Shown here one piece after another: positions 34,948-43,834 of a stretch of DNA of 64,000 nucleotides; positions within the stretch are counted from its first letter, which is position 1, and every line of letters begins with the position of its first letter. The translations under genes were made by a program, and so were the position numbers. The notes under the pieces were generated by a model. That model made no database searches. It was not told where the DNA came from and saw nothing but the letters and a program-made list of their open reading frames with translations. The stretch spans positions 46,078-110,077 of the forward strand of contig NZ_FNRQ01000012.1 of NCBI RefSeq assembly GCF_900107685.1. Reading direction: 5' to 3'. This DNA is from Paraburkholderia sartisoli (GTDB taxonomy: Bacteria > Pseudomonadota > Gammaproteobacteria > Burkholderiales > Burkholderiaceae).

Positions 34948-36039
34948 ATGAGCAATCTTCGTATCAGCGGGCTGCACAAGTCCTTCGACGGTCACACCGT
35001 GCTGCACGGCGTCGATCTTTCAGTCGAGCGCGGCACGCTGCTGGCACTGCTGGGCCCGTCCGGCAGCGGCAAGACCACGCTCCTGCGCGTGCTGTGCGGC
35101 TTCGAGCGCGCCGATAGCGGCACGATCGAAATCGACGGCCGCCGGGTCGCGGGCGACAACCTGCACTTGCCTTCCGAGCTGCGGCGTATCGGCTATGTGC
35201 CGCAGGAAGGCGCGCTCTTTCCCCATCTTTCGGTTGCCGACAACATCGTGTTCGGCCTGCCGCGCGGACAGCGTCGCGCACAGCATCGCGTCGCGGAACT
35301 GCTGGAACTCGTGGGCCTCGCGCCCGATTATGCGAACCGCGCGCCACAGCAACTGTCCGGCGGGCAGCAGCAGCGTGTCGCACTGGCCCGCGCGCTCGCG
35401 CCCTCGCCGACGCTCGTGATGCTCGACGAGCCGTTCTCGTCGCTCGATGCCGCGCTGCGGCTCGAAACGCGCCAGGCGGTGGCGGATGCGCTCGCCGCCG
35501 CGGGTGCGACCGCGGTGCTCGTCACGCATGATCAGTCTGAAGCGCTTTCGCTCGGGCACGAAGTCGCCGTGTTGTGGAACGGCAAGCTGATCCAGACCGC
35601 GACGCCGGAGACGCTTTACCGGCGACCTGTCTCGCGCGAACTCGCTTCGTTCGTCGGCGAAGCGGTGCTGCTGCCAGGCGTTGCGTCAGGCGACGTCGCC
35701 CAGTGCGCGCTCGGCGAACTGAAGCTGTCGGCACCCGTCGCGGACGGTCCAATCGACGTCATGGTGCGTCCCGAACAGATTCACGTGCTGCACGCACACG
35801 ACCTGGCTCGCGACGGCGTGCCGACGTTCGGCGCGGTCGTGCGCGAAGTGACGTTCAACGGACAGGACGCAAGCGTCGTATTGCAGCTGCTGGACGATGG
35901 CGCCGCGCATGCAAACGCGAACACGAACGCAAACAGCACCGCGATTCGCGCCCGCGTGCCGGGTTATCGCAGCCCGCAGCCAGGCGAGCACGTACGGCTC
36001 GCCGTCGATGGCGAAGTGACGGGCTATACGCGCGCCTGA
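34948..36039 (+). CDS. fbpC: Ferric iron ABC importer, ATP-binding protein
   Basis: 363 residues. Walker A GPSGSGKTT, signature LSGGQQQR, Walker B LVMLDEPFSSLD and switch His in VTHDQSEA are clear. A C-terminal TOBE-like domain (VMVRPEQIHVL) follows, interrupted by an Asn/Ala-rich insert (ANANTNANST) around residue 315. The last 16 bp overlap the convergent LysR gene. It lies 80 bp after fbpB and closes the likely Fur-controlled operon. Confidence 0.92.
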   Translation: MSNLRISGLHKSFDGHTVLHGVDLSVERGTLLALLGPSGSGKTTLLRVLCGFERADSGTIEIDGRRVAGDNLHLPSELRRIGYVPQEGALFPHLSVADNIVFGLPRGQRRAQHRVAELLELVGLAPDYANRAPQQLSGGQQQRVALARALAPSPTLVMLDEPFSSLDAALRLETRQAVADALAAAGATAVLVTHDQSEALSLGHEVAVLWNGKLIQTATPETLYRRPVSRELASFVGEAVLLPGVASGDVAQCALGELKLSAPVADGPIDVMVRPEQIHVLHAHDLARDGVPTFGAVVREVTFNGQDASVVLQLLDDGAAHANANTNANSTAIRARVPGYRSPQPGEHVRLAVDGEVTGYTRA

Positions 36040-36896
36040 GTGCGCACCGACAGATCCTGCATCATCTGCGCGGCGAGATAGTCGCACGTCGGGCGGTCGG
36101 ATTTCGCGCTGCGGGCAACGACGATCTCCAGCGGCTCGATGAACGGCAGCCCCTGCGCCTCGCCGTAAATCGACAGCCGCGACGGCACGCTGCAACGCGC
36201 GAGCGCCACGACGGCGAGCCCCGCATCGACGGTTGCCACGAGCCCCAGCAGGCTCGCGCTGCTATACGCGGCGCGGTACTTGATGCCCGCGCCGTTGAGC
36301 GCCGCGAGCGTATGCGCCCGCGCCACGCAACCATGCTCGTATAGCCCGACCGGTAGCGGCGAGGTCGCGAGCACCGAGGTGTCGTCGGGCGCGCCGACCC
36401 ACACCATTTCCTCCCGGCGCACGAGATCGCCGCGCAGCCTGCGGTCCCGCGTGACGAACGCGAGATCGATCTTGTTGTCGGCCAGCATCGGCGCGAGCGC
36501 CGTGCTCTGCGCGCAGACGATCTCGATCTCCACGCGCGGATACAGGTTCGAAAAGCGCCGCAACACCGGCGAAAGCAGCGACGACACGTAATCATCCGGC
36601 GCCCCGAGCACGACGCGCCCGCTGACATCCGGCCGTGCGATTGCCGACCACGCTTCCTCATGCAGATCGAGCATCCGCCGCGCGTATTCGAGCAGCGTGT
36701 TGCCCGGACGCGTCAGCGCGAGATTGCGCGTGTCGCGCATGAAGAGCGTCGTGCCGAGCATGTGCTCCAGCCGCTTGATCTGCATGCTGACGGCCGCCTG
36801 CGACCGGTGTACCACCACCGACGCCTTCGTGAAACTGCCCGCCTCCACCACCGCGACGAACGTGCGCAACAGATCGACATCGAATTCGGGGTGCAT
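36024..36896 (-). CDS. LysR-type transcriptional regulator
   Basis: 290 residues. The N-terminal winged helix-turn-helix (residues 1-60: FVAVVEAGSFTKAS, SQAAVSMQIKRLE) is followed by a LysR substrate domain. It diverges from the EamA-family transporter gene at 37002 across 105 bp, the usual layout for a LysR regulator and its target. TATCAATTTGGCTTATGGAA just upstream of its start is AT-rich and could hold the binding site. Its 3' end overlaps fbpC by 16 bp. Confidence 0.92.
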   Translation of the reverse strand: MHPEFDVDLLRTFVAVVEAGSFTKASVVVHRSQAAVSMQIKRLEHMLGTTLFMRDTRNLALTRPGNTLLEYARRMLDLHEEAWSAIARPDVSGRVVLGAPDDYVSSLLSPVLRRFSNLYPRVEIEIVCAQSTALAPMLADNKIDLAFVTRDRRLRGDLVRREEMVWVGAPDDTSVLATSPLPVGLYEHGCVARAHTLAALNGAGIKYRAAYSSASLLGLVATVDAGLAVVALARCSVPSRLSIYGEAQGLPFIEPLEIVVARSAKSDRPTCDYLAAQMMQDLSVRTQARV

Positions 36897-37001
36897 GATT
36901 TATCAATTTGGCTTATGGAATTTCTCAATTTAATTCGTTTGTGAGTACACGGCAAGTCATCGATACTCCGTTCGTCAACGTCTGTCAGGGAGCCGTGTTT
37001 C

Positions 37002-37934
37002 ATGAACATCACCGAACGCCAGCAGGGAGCCGTCACACTGGCCGCCGGCGGACTGCTGATGGGCACCATCGGGATCTTTGTCGAAGAGGCGCGGCTCGGC
37101 GCGCTCACGCTGGTGTTTTTCCGCTGCCTGTTCGGCTTTCTCGCGCTCTTCGCATACTGCGCGTGGAAGGGCTTCTTCGCGCGCCGCTTTTTCACCCGAC
37201 GCACGGTGACGCTCGCCGTCATATCGGGCGTGCTGATGGTCACGCAGTGGGTCGGCTTCTTCGATGCGATTCATCGCACGAGCATCGCCGTCGCGACGGT
37301 CGTCTTTCACGTGCAGCCGTTCTGGGTCGTGCTGATCGGCGCGGCGCTCTTCAACGAGCGGCTCGGCATCGACCGCCTCGGCTGGATCGCCAGCGCGTTC
37401 GTCGGGCTCGTTCTCGCTTCGGGCGTGATCGCGAGCGGGAACGTGCAGGGGCATGCGAGCTATCTGATCGGGATCGGCGAAGCGCTCGCCGGCTCGGTGC
37501 TGTACGCGAGCGTCACGCTGATCGCGAAGAGCCTCGGCGATATGCGCCCGCATCTGTTGACGCTCGCGCAATGCCTCGTGGGCGTGGTCTGTCTGCCTGT
37601 GATTGCCGCGTTCGTCGCACCGCTCGGGTCGGTACACCTTTCGCCGCAGCAGTGGTTCTGGGTTGTCGGCATGGGCGTGCTCCACACCGGCCTTTCCTAC
37701 GTGCTGATCTACGGCGCGTTGCCGAAGCTGGCGACGCCCGTCATCGCCGTGCTGCTGTTCGTCTATCCGCTCACGGCCATTGCCGTCGACGCACTCGTCT
37801 ACGGCCGCGCGCTCTCGCCGCTGCAACTCGCCGGCATGGCGTTGATCGTCGCCGCGAGCCTCGGCGTGAATCTCGGCTGGCCGCTGCTTTCGGTCGTGCT
37901 GCCCGGCATGCGGACCCGTTCCCGTTCCAGTTGA
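37002..37934 (+). CDS. EamA/DMT-family transporter
   Basis: 310 residues with ten predicted membrane helices in two EamA repeats (GGLLMGTIGIFVEEARLG..., and GEALAGSVLYASVTLIAKSLG...). Family members export or import amino acids and other small metabolites. It is divergent from a LysR regulator, which probably controls it. No substrate can be read from the sequence. Confidence 0.88.
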   Translation: MNITERQQGAVTLAAGGLLMGTIGIFVEEARLGALTLVFFRCLFGFLALFAYCAWKGFFARRFFTRRTVTLAVISGVLMVTQWVGFFDAIHRTSIAVATVVFHVQPFWVVLIGAALFNERLGIDRLGWIASAFVGLVLASGVIASGNVQGHASYLIGIGEALAGSVLYASVTLIAKSLGDMRPHLLTLAQCLVGVVCLPVIAAFVAPLGSVHLSPQQWFWVVGMGVLHTGLSYVLIYGALPKLATPVIAVLLFVYPLTAIAVDALVYGRALSPLQLAGMALIVAASLGVNLGWPLLSVVLPGMRTRSRSS

Positions 37935-38002
37935 GCCGCGAGACGATCGCGCGTCCGGCACGTTCGGCGCGGTTTCGTCACCGCGCCGCCACGCTCACTC
38001 GC

Positions 38003-38305
38003 TCATTCGTAGTGGAAACGGCAGGCGAGCACGTAGATCAAACCGTCTTCCGGCAGATACACGAGACGGTCGGCCCGCGTGATGCGCCTCGACCAGAAGC
38101 CGGTCAGATTGCCCACCAGCGGCTCCGGCTTGCCGGTTCCCCTGAACGGATCGCGCCGGCACTCCTCGAGCAGTACGTTGATGTTGCGCAGAACCTTGTG
38201 GTCCGTCTGCTGCCAGTGCAGATAGTCTTCCCACGCTTCGTCCGTGAAGGCGAACGCGGCATCAGCCCTTGCGGCCTCTTTGTTGCGGCTCTTCTGATTG
38301 CTCAT
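38003..38305 (-). CDS. yoeB: Txe/YoeB-family mRNA-cleaving toxin
   Basis: 100 residues. FTDEAWEDYLHWQQTD, the EPL-GNLTGFWSRRI stretch, HRLVYL-like RLVYLP and the final CRFHYE match YoeB, a ribosome-dependent endoribonuclease. The catalytic His and Tyr at the C-terminus are kept, but an extra Glu follows the Tyr that normally ends the chain. The ATG at 38305 lies inside the antitoxin gene, giving a 44-bp overlap and an N-terminal extension of about 18 residues compared with E. coli YoeB. No other in-frame start exists nearer the fold. Confidence 0.9.
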   Translation of the reverse strand: MSNQKSRNKEAARADAAFAFTDEAWEDYLHWQQTDHKVLRNINVLLEECRRDPFRGTGKPEPLVGNLTGFWSRRITRADRLVYLPEDGLIYVLACRFHYE

Positions 38306-38555
38306 GTGTCAGCAGGTTGCGTCGAACCGCCTTGCCGGCCTTCACCTGGGCAATGGAACGCGCAAGCCGTTCGGCGTTTTTCGGAGAGCTCAACAGATAC
38401 AGGGTTTCCTGCATCGCATTGAAATCATCGAGCGACACCATCACGACATGCTCGCCGCTTTGCCGCGTGATCATCATCGGCGTATGGTCGCGGCACACGT
38501 CATCCATTGCCTGCTTGAAGCCGGCACGCGCCTCGCTATAAGTTAGAACGTTCAT
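38262..38555 (-). CDS. yefM: YefM/Phd-family antitoxin
   Basis: 97 residues beginning MNVLTYSEARAGFKQAMDDV, the Phd/YefM DNA-binding fold, then ETLYLLSSPKNAERLARSI, the YefM toxin-binding region. The C-terminus is extended and hydrophilic (HEQSEEPQQRGRKG) because the reading frame continues through the start of the toxin gene. Together with YoeB it should repress its own promoter upstream of 38555. Confidence 0.9.
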   Translation of the reverse strand: MNVLTYSEARAGFKQAMDDVCRDHTPMMITRQSGEHVVMVSLDDFNAMQETLYLLSSPKNAERLARSIAQVKAGKAVRRNLLTHEQSEEPQQRGRKG

Positions 38556-38853
38556 TTTCGGGTTTCCGACCTGAGTGGTTTCGCTCCGGTCGCTCCTGTC
38601 AGATTGGGTTGGCAGCGCTGCTTTCACGGGCCTCCCTGGCGGGAAAACATGTTGGACAAGACAGCTATCCATCGGATGAACCATTGTACAGAACGCCGTA
38701 CAACAAAACAATCCGCCGCCAGTGCCGCGTCTGCCTGCAACCTTGAGGCAAATCATGACATCTGGCGGCGTCGACTGACAGTCGGCCGGTTGGCTAGTTA
38801 ATCAGGCATCGCAAACGTGCGGCGCGGCGTATCACGCCCGCGCCGCCGTCCGG

Positions 38854-40152
38854 TCATTGCGGCAGGACTTCGCCTTTGGTCTCCGGCGCGAACGGAATGA
38901 TGAACAGGCCGATCACGAAGACAACCGCCGTGATCGCGACCGGCACGCCGAGCGTGTGCATGTTCAGCACGGCGGCGCCGAGCAGGAAGTTCACGCCCGC
39001 GCCCACGAACCGTCCGAACGACGTGCAGAACGCGAACGCCGTCGCGCGCACGCGGGTTTCGAACTGCTCCGGCAGCCACAGGCTGAAGAGCGCGAAATTG
39101 CCGCCGAAGAAACCCAGCACGACCAGCCACGCGATGAACGGCGCGAGGCCGTTCGGCAGATAGAACGCCCAGCCGAACGCGCCCACGATCGACACCGCCA
39201 TGCCGGCGAAATAGATCGCGAGCGTCTTCTTGCGTCCGATGCGCTCGGCAAGCGGCGGCAACGCGAGACAGCCGATGATCGTCGCGATCGAAAGCAGCCC
39301 GGTCGCGATCGACGCCATCTTGATCGCCTCGGGTTTTGCCATGCCGGCCCGCGTCGCGAGCTGGATCACCGCCGATGGCTCGTACACCGCGCCCGCCCAC
39401 AGCCCGATGATCGCAATGGTCAGGAGCGCGCATGCCACCCACGTGCGGCGGCGGTAAGCCGGCCCGAGAATCTCGCGCAGCGGTTTGGTGCGCGTGGCCT
39501 GCGCTTCGGTCTTCGACCATTTCTCCGGCTCTTTCACGCGCAGCAGGATCAGGATCGCGCACACGACCGGCACCGCGCCCGTCAGGAACATCGCGCGCCA
39601 GCCGTAATGCACGCCGACCGTGTAGTTCAGCGCGGCGGCCAGAAAGAAGCCCGCGTAATAACCGGTCTGAAGATAGCCCGCGCCCATCTTGCGACGGTCT
39701 TCCGGCCACGCTTCGGCAACGTAGGTACCGGCCAGCGCCCATTCGCCGCCGATCCCGACACCGGCAATGAAGCGGTAGATGCCGAGTTCCCACACGTTGT
39801 GCGCGGTCGCTGAGAGCCCCGTGAAAATCGCGAACGTGAAGATCGTGCCGGCCAGCACCTTGGTGCGGCCGAAGCGGTCGGCGAGCGGCCCCCAGATAAA
39901 CGACAGCCCCCAGCCGACGAGAAACAGCGCAAACAGAATCGAGCCCGCGAGACCGACGTTAGCCGGCGTCGCGGCATACCCGGAATTCGGCAGCAGTTCG
40001 GTGAGCGCGGGCGTGAGGACAAGCGCGTAGATGAACGAGTCCATCCCGTCGAGTGTCCAGCCTGCCCACGCGCCCCAGAAACCCGCGATCTGCGAGCGGT
40101 TGAGCGGTGTGCGATGCCGCGCGCCAGCCGCGCGGTCCGTCAGTGAATTCAT
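38854..40152 (-). CDS. MFS transporter, possible malonate or organic-acid importer
   Basis: 432 residues with twelve membrane helices. GPLADRFGRTKVLAG is the loop 2-3 MFS motif and LAERIGRKKTLAI its second-half copy. GGEWALAGTYVAEAWPEDRR (key part GGEWALAG) is typical of organic-acid and sialic-acid type symporters. The paired ATGs at 40155 and 40152 follow GGAGGAGC; the second has the better spacing and is used. It is divergent from the GntR gene that precedes the mdc operon. Because that operon lacks a recognised malonate carrier, this protein is the best local candidate; this is inference from context. Confidence 0.85.
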   Translation of the reverse strand: MNSLTDRAAGARHRTPLNRSQIAGFWGAWAGWTLDGMDSFIYALVLTPALTELLPNSGYAATPANVGLAGSILFALFLVGWGLSFIWGPLADRFGRTKVLAGTIFTFAIFTGLSATAHNVWELGIYRFIAGVGIGGEWALAGTYVAEAWPEDRRKMGAGYLQTGYYAGFFLAAALNYTVGVHYGWRAMFLTGAVPVVCAILILLRVKEPEKWSKTEAQATRTKPLREILGPAYRRRTWVACALLTIAIIGLWAGAVYEPSAVIQLATRAGMAKPEAIKMASIATGLLSIATIIGCLALPPLAERIGRKKTLAIYFAGMAVSIVGAFGWAFYLPNGLAPFIAWLVVLGFFGGNFALFSLWLPEQFETRVRATAFAFCTSFGRFVGAGVNFLLGAAVLNMHTLGVPVAITAVVFVIGLFIIPFAPETKGEVLPQ

Positions 40153-40380
40153 CATGCTCCTCCGGTAATACGGTTGGAATACGTGCTTCTGAACGACCGT
40201 GCAGCGTGTCTGCCAGACAAAAACCGGCAGTCTTGCCGCTATGATCCACGGGTGGCAGCCGACCCTGAATTCATCGACGATGCCGTTGCGCGGCGCGTGG
40301 CCGGTGCAGCGGGAAGCCGGTGAAACGGGACGTAAGACGAGGTGGAGACCCGGGTTTCTCCTGCTGGAGAACACATCATT

Positions 40381-40397
40381 TCATATATAATATTTGA
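40381..40397. promoter_or_regulatory. 17-bp palindrome in the MFS/GntR divergent region, candidate operator
   Basis: TCATATATAATATTTGA is an almost perfect dyad about its central base, with one mismatched pair on each scale of reading (positions 4 and 14). It ends 5 bp before the GntR ATG and contains TATAAT (40386-40391). A site here could let the GntR protein control its own gene, the mdc operon and the divergent MFS gene. Confidence 0.6.
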
Positions 40398-40401
40398 TCT
40401 T

Positions 40402-41172
40402 ATGAGCGAAGCAACGAGTGGTTTTCCCTTACACGACGGCACCGCGGGCTCTCTGCTTCCAGAGGCCGCGGTGCCGCGGGCCAGCACGTCCCGTGTCATC
40501 GCGGACGCGCTGCGCTCGGCGATCGTCGAAGGCACGCTGGCGCCGGGCGCGCCGCTGCGGCAGGACGCGATCGCCCGGCATTTCTCGGTGAGCGCGATCC
40601 CCGTGCGCGAGGCGCTGCGGCAACTGGAAAGCGAAGGCTGGGCGAGAGTCGAGATACACAAGGGTGCGACGGTCGCGCCGCTCTCGGCGGCCGAGGCGCG
40701 GGAAATCTACGAAATCCGCTCGGCGCTCGAAAGTCTCGCGATCGGGCTCGCCATTCCGCGTCACACGGCGGCAACGCTGAACGAATGCGAAAGGCTCTGC
40801 AAGATCGCCGAACAGGAACCCGATTCCGCGCTTTACGCGGCCCGCAACCGCGCGTTCCACATGAGCCTTTACGCGCCGGCCGGCCGGCCGCAGCTCGAAG
40901 AGCTGATGGCTACGCTGCACCGACGCGGTGAACGGTATCTGCGGCTCAAACTGGGTTTGCCGAGCTACAAGGGCGAATCCGACCAGGAACACGTCGCCCT
41001 GCTCGACGCCGTGCGCCGGCATGACATTGCCGCCGCGCAGGCGCTCGTCGTGCGCCATCTGCTTGGCACGGGCGAACTGCTTTTTCGCTTCATCACCGAG
41101 CGCGTCCAGGCCGAGGCCAACGCCGCGCAACCGAAAACCCGCCGGCCGCGCGCGTCCCGCAAGCCGACCTGA
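40402..41172 (+). CDS. GntR-family regulator (FCD type) of the malonate locus
   Basis: 256 residues. The winged helix lies at about 30-95 (ADALRSAIVEGTLAPGAPLRQ in parts, FSVSAIPVREALRQLE) and an FCD ligand domain follows (EIYEIRSALES, AARNRAFHMSLY, QEHVALLDAV). GntR-type MdcY is the known repressor of some mdc operons, and the stop here is only 21 bp from mdcA. The ATG at 40402 has no ribosome binding site and lies about 11 bp after a TATAAT, so a leaderless message is possible. An in-frame GTG at 40342 is the alternative start. Confidence 0.88.
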   Translation: MSEATSGFPLHDGTAGSLLPEAAVPRASTSRVIADALRSAIVEGTLAPGAPLRQDAIARHFSVSAIPVREALRQLESEGWARVEIHKGATVAPLSAAEAREIYEIRSALESLAIGLAIPRHTAATLNECERLCKIAEQEPDSALYAARNRAFHMSLYAPAGRPQLEELMATLHRRGERYLRLKLGLPSYKGESDQEHVALLDAVRRHDIAAAQALVVRHLLGTGELLFRFITERVQAEANAAQPKTRRPRASRKPT

Positions 41173-41193
41173 ACCGGGAGTTGAGAACCGTCG

Positions 41194-42885
41194 ATGAACC
41201 TGCAAGCCCCCACGCCAACCGCTTCATCCTCGTCACCTCCCGCCGCGTCCGCCGCGCGTTCCTGGACCACCCGTCGCGACGAAAAGAACCGGCGCCTTGC
41301 CGCCGTCGCGCCGTGGCTGAAGGACGGCATCCTGCCTGCGGCGCGCATCGTCGATGCACTGGAAACGCTGATCTGTCCGGGCGACCGCGTCGCGCTCGAA
41401 GGCGACAACCAGAAGCAGGCAGATTTCCTGTCGCGCTCGCTCGCGAAGGTCGATCCGAAGAAAGTCCACGACGTGCATCTGCTGATTTCGACGATCAGCC
41501 GGCCCGAGCAGCTGACGCTGTTCGAACGGGGCATCGCCCACAAGGTCGATTTCTCGTTTGCCGGGCCGCAGAGCCTGCGCGTCGCGCAACTGCTCGAAGA
41601 CGGGCAATTAGAGATCGGTGCGATCTATACGTACGTCGAACTGTATGCGCGGATGTTCGTCGACCTGACGCCGCAGGTGGCGCTGCTGTGCGCGGAAAAG
41701 GCCGACCGGCACGGCAACCTGTACACCGGGCCGAATACCGAAGACACGCCCACCATCGCCGAAGCCGCCGCGTTCCGGCACGGCATCGTGATCGTGCAGG
41801 TGAACGAGATCGTCGATGAACTGCCGCGCGTCGATATTCCGGGCTCGTGGGTGGACGTCGTCGTGGAGGCCGACCGGCCGTTCGCCGTCGAGCCGCTTTT
41901 CACGCGCGATCCGCGCCATATCGGCGATCTGCAGGTGCTGACCGCGATGATGGTGATTCGCGGCATCTACGAGCCGTATGGGATTACGTCGCTGAATCAC
42001 GGCATCGGTTTCGATACCGCCGCGATCGAACTGCTGCTGCCCACGTATGGCGAGTCGCTCGGGCTGAAAGGCCACATCTGCCGCAACTGGACGCTCAATC
42101 CGCATCCCACGCTGATCCCCGCGATCGAGTCGGGCTGGGTCGAAAGCGTGCATTGTTTCGGCAGCGAAGTCGGCATGGAGCGGTATATCGAGGCGCGTCC
42201 CGACGTGTTTTTCACGGGCAGCGACGGCACCCTGCGCTCGAACCGCGTGCTGTGCCAGCTGGCCGGGCAATATGGCGTCGATCTTTTCATCGGCTCGACG
42301 CTGCAGCTCGACGGCGACGCGAATTCGTCGACCGTGACCCGTGGCCGGCTTGCGGGCTTCGGCGGTGCGCCGAACATGGGCCACGATCCGCGCGGCAGGC
42401 GTCATTCGAGCGAGGCGTGGCTCAAGCTGCTGAAGGATCAGGGGCCGGTTTCGCGCGGCCACAAGCTGGTCGTGCAGCTTGCGGAGACGTACAAGAAAGG
42501 CGGCGAGCCGACCTTCGTCGATGAGCTCGACGCCATCGCGGTCGGCCGGAACAGCCGCATGCCGGTCGCGCCCGTGATGATCTACGGCGACGACGTGAGC
42601 CATGTCGTCACCGAGGAAGGCATCGCGCATCTGCACAAGGCCGAAGGCGTCGACGAACGGCGCGCGGCGCTCGCCGCGGTGGCCGGCGTGACGCCGGTCG
42701 GCCTGCGCGCGAAACCCGAAAAGACCGCCGAGCTGCGCCGGCGCGGCATCGTCGCGTATCCGGAAGATCTCGGCATCCGGCGTGGCGAAGCCAAGCGCTC
42801 GCTGCTGGCCGCGCGCAGCATCGACGATCTCGTCACGTGGTCGGGCGGCCTGTACGCGCCCCCGGCACGCTTCAGAAGCTGGTGA
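41194..42885 (+). CDS. mdcA: Malonate decarboxylase alpha subunit (malonyl-S-ACP:acetate transferase)
   Basis: 563 residues, full length for MdcA. It transfers malonate onto the acyl-carrier subunit in exchange for acetate. Recognisable stretches are DEKNRRLAAVAPWLKDGI, ICPGDRVALEGDNQKQADFL and GGAPNMGHDPRGRRH (each given in part). The first 25 residues are Ser/Pro-rich. It opens the block mdcA-B-C-D-E-G-H, all on the plus strand with gaps of 4 bp or less or small overlaps, and follows the GntR regulator by 21 bp. Confidence 0.95.
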   Translation: MNLQAPTPTASSSSPPAASAARSWTTRRDEKNRRLAAVAPWLKDGILPAARIVDALETLICPGDRVALEGDNQKQADFLSRSLAKVDPKKVHDVHLLISTISRPEQLTLFERGIAHKVDFSFAGPQSLRVAQLLEDGQLEIGAIYTYVELYARMFVDLTPQVALLCAEKADRHGNLYTGPNTEDTPTIAEAAAFRHGIVIVQVNEIVDELPRVDIPGSWVDVVVEADRPFAVEPLFTRDPRHIGDLQVLTAMMVIRGIYEPYGITSLNHGIGFDTAAIELLLPTYGESLGLKGHICRNWTLNPHPTLIPAIESGWVESVHCFGSEVGMERYIEARPDVFFTGSDGTLRSNRVLCQLAGQYGVDLFIGSTLQLDGDANSSTVTRGRLAGFGGAPNMGHDPRGRRHSSEAWLKLLKDQGPVSRGHKLVVQLAETYKKGGEPTFVDELDAIAVGRNSRMPVAPVMIYGDDVSHVVTEEGIAHLHKAEGVDERRAALAAVAGVTPVGLRAKPEKTAELRRRGIVAYPEDLGIRRGEAKRSLLAARSIDDLVTWSGGLYAPPARFRSW

Positions 42886-42889
42886 CGCG

Positions 42890-43834
42890 ATGGGCGCTTC
42901 CAGTCATGCTGCCCTCGTCCCCGCGCGAGTGTCTATTCATCGCGCGATCCACGACGATCTCGCCGTGGCCGCGCGACCGCTTTTCGACACCCAACTCGCT
43001 GCGTTCGCCGTTGCCGCGCTGATCGACGAAGCGCAGCTCACGCCGAAGCCCGCGCTCGTCGACCGGCGCGGAAGCGGCGCGCACCGCGACCTCGATCTCG
43101 CGAAGATGATCCGCTCGGCCGAAGCGCTCGAACCGACGTTCGCCGCCCTCGCACGCGTTTCGCGCGGACGTGCGCCGTCCGCGACGCTGCGCGCCGAACT
43201 GGCGCAGATCGGCCGCGCGGGCGAAATCGCGATGATGCAGGCCACCGACGGCAGTAACGCGCATCGCGGCGCCATCTGGATTCTCGGGCTGCTGGTGGCC
43301 GCAGCGGCAATGGGTACGACACAAGCAACGATCTGTGCGACCGCCGCGCAGATTGCCTGCTTTCCAGACCGCTTCGCCGCGCCTGCGAGCGACAGCAACG
43401 GCGAACGCGTGCGCCGGCGCTATCACGTCGGCGGTGCGCGGCGCGAGGCGCAGGACGGCTTTCCGCATGTCGTCGACGTCGGCCTGCCCGCGCTCGATCG
43501 CGCGCGCGCCAGCGGCATCCCGGAAGACGCCGTGCGCATCGACACGCTGCTCGCGATCATGGCGTCGCTCGACGACACGTGTCTGCTGCATCGCGCCGGC
43601 TTGCCCGGGCTCACCGCGGGCAGGCAGGGCGCGCTGCGCGTGCTCGCCTGCGGCGGCAGCGCCACCACGCAAGGCCGCGCGGCGCTCGCTACGCTCGAAC
43701 GCGAACTGATGGCGCTCAACGCGTCGCCTGGCGGCTCGGCCGACCTGCTCGCCGCCACTCTTTTCATCGACACGCTCATTCAACGCAACGCCAGCAGAAA
43801 CCCCAGCGGGAGTGCTGCACCATGGAACATCTGA
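42890..43834 (+). CDS. mdcB: Triphosphoribosyl-dephospho-CoA synthase
   Basis: 314 residues, CitG/MdcB family. It makes the 2'-(5''-triphosphoribosyl)-3'-dephospho-CoA precursor of the prosthetic group of MdcC. TPKPALVDRRGSGAHRDL (key part KPALVD-GSGAH), TDGSNAHRGAIW and DDTCLLHRAG are conserved. The start at 42890 is 4 bp after the mdcA stop and the end overlaps mdcC by 13 bp. Confidence 0.93.
   Translation: MGASSHAALVPARVSIHRAIHDDLAVAARPLFDTQLAAFAVAALIDEAQLTPKPALVDRRGSGAHRDLDLAKMIRSAEALEPTFAALARVSRGRAPSATLRAELAQIGRAGEIAMMQATDGSNAHRGAIWILGLLVAAAAMGTTQATICATAAQIACFPDRFAAPASDSNGERVRRRYHVGGARREAQDGFPHVVDVGLPALDRARASGIPEDAVRIDTLLAIMASLDDTCLLHRAGLPGLTAGRQGALRVLACGGSATTQGRAALATLERELMALNASPGGSADLLAATLFIDTLIQRNASRNPSGSAAPWNI

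Noticed and set aside
38768..38786. Small dyad CGACTG-A-CAGTCG downstream of the MFS gene
   Set aside because: Six base pairs with a one-base centre is too weak to call as an operator or terminator.
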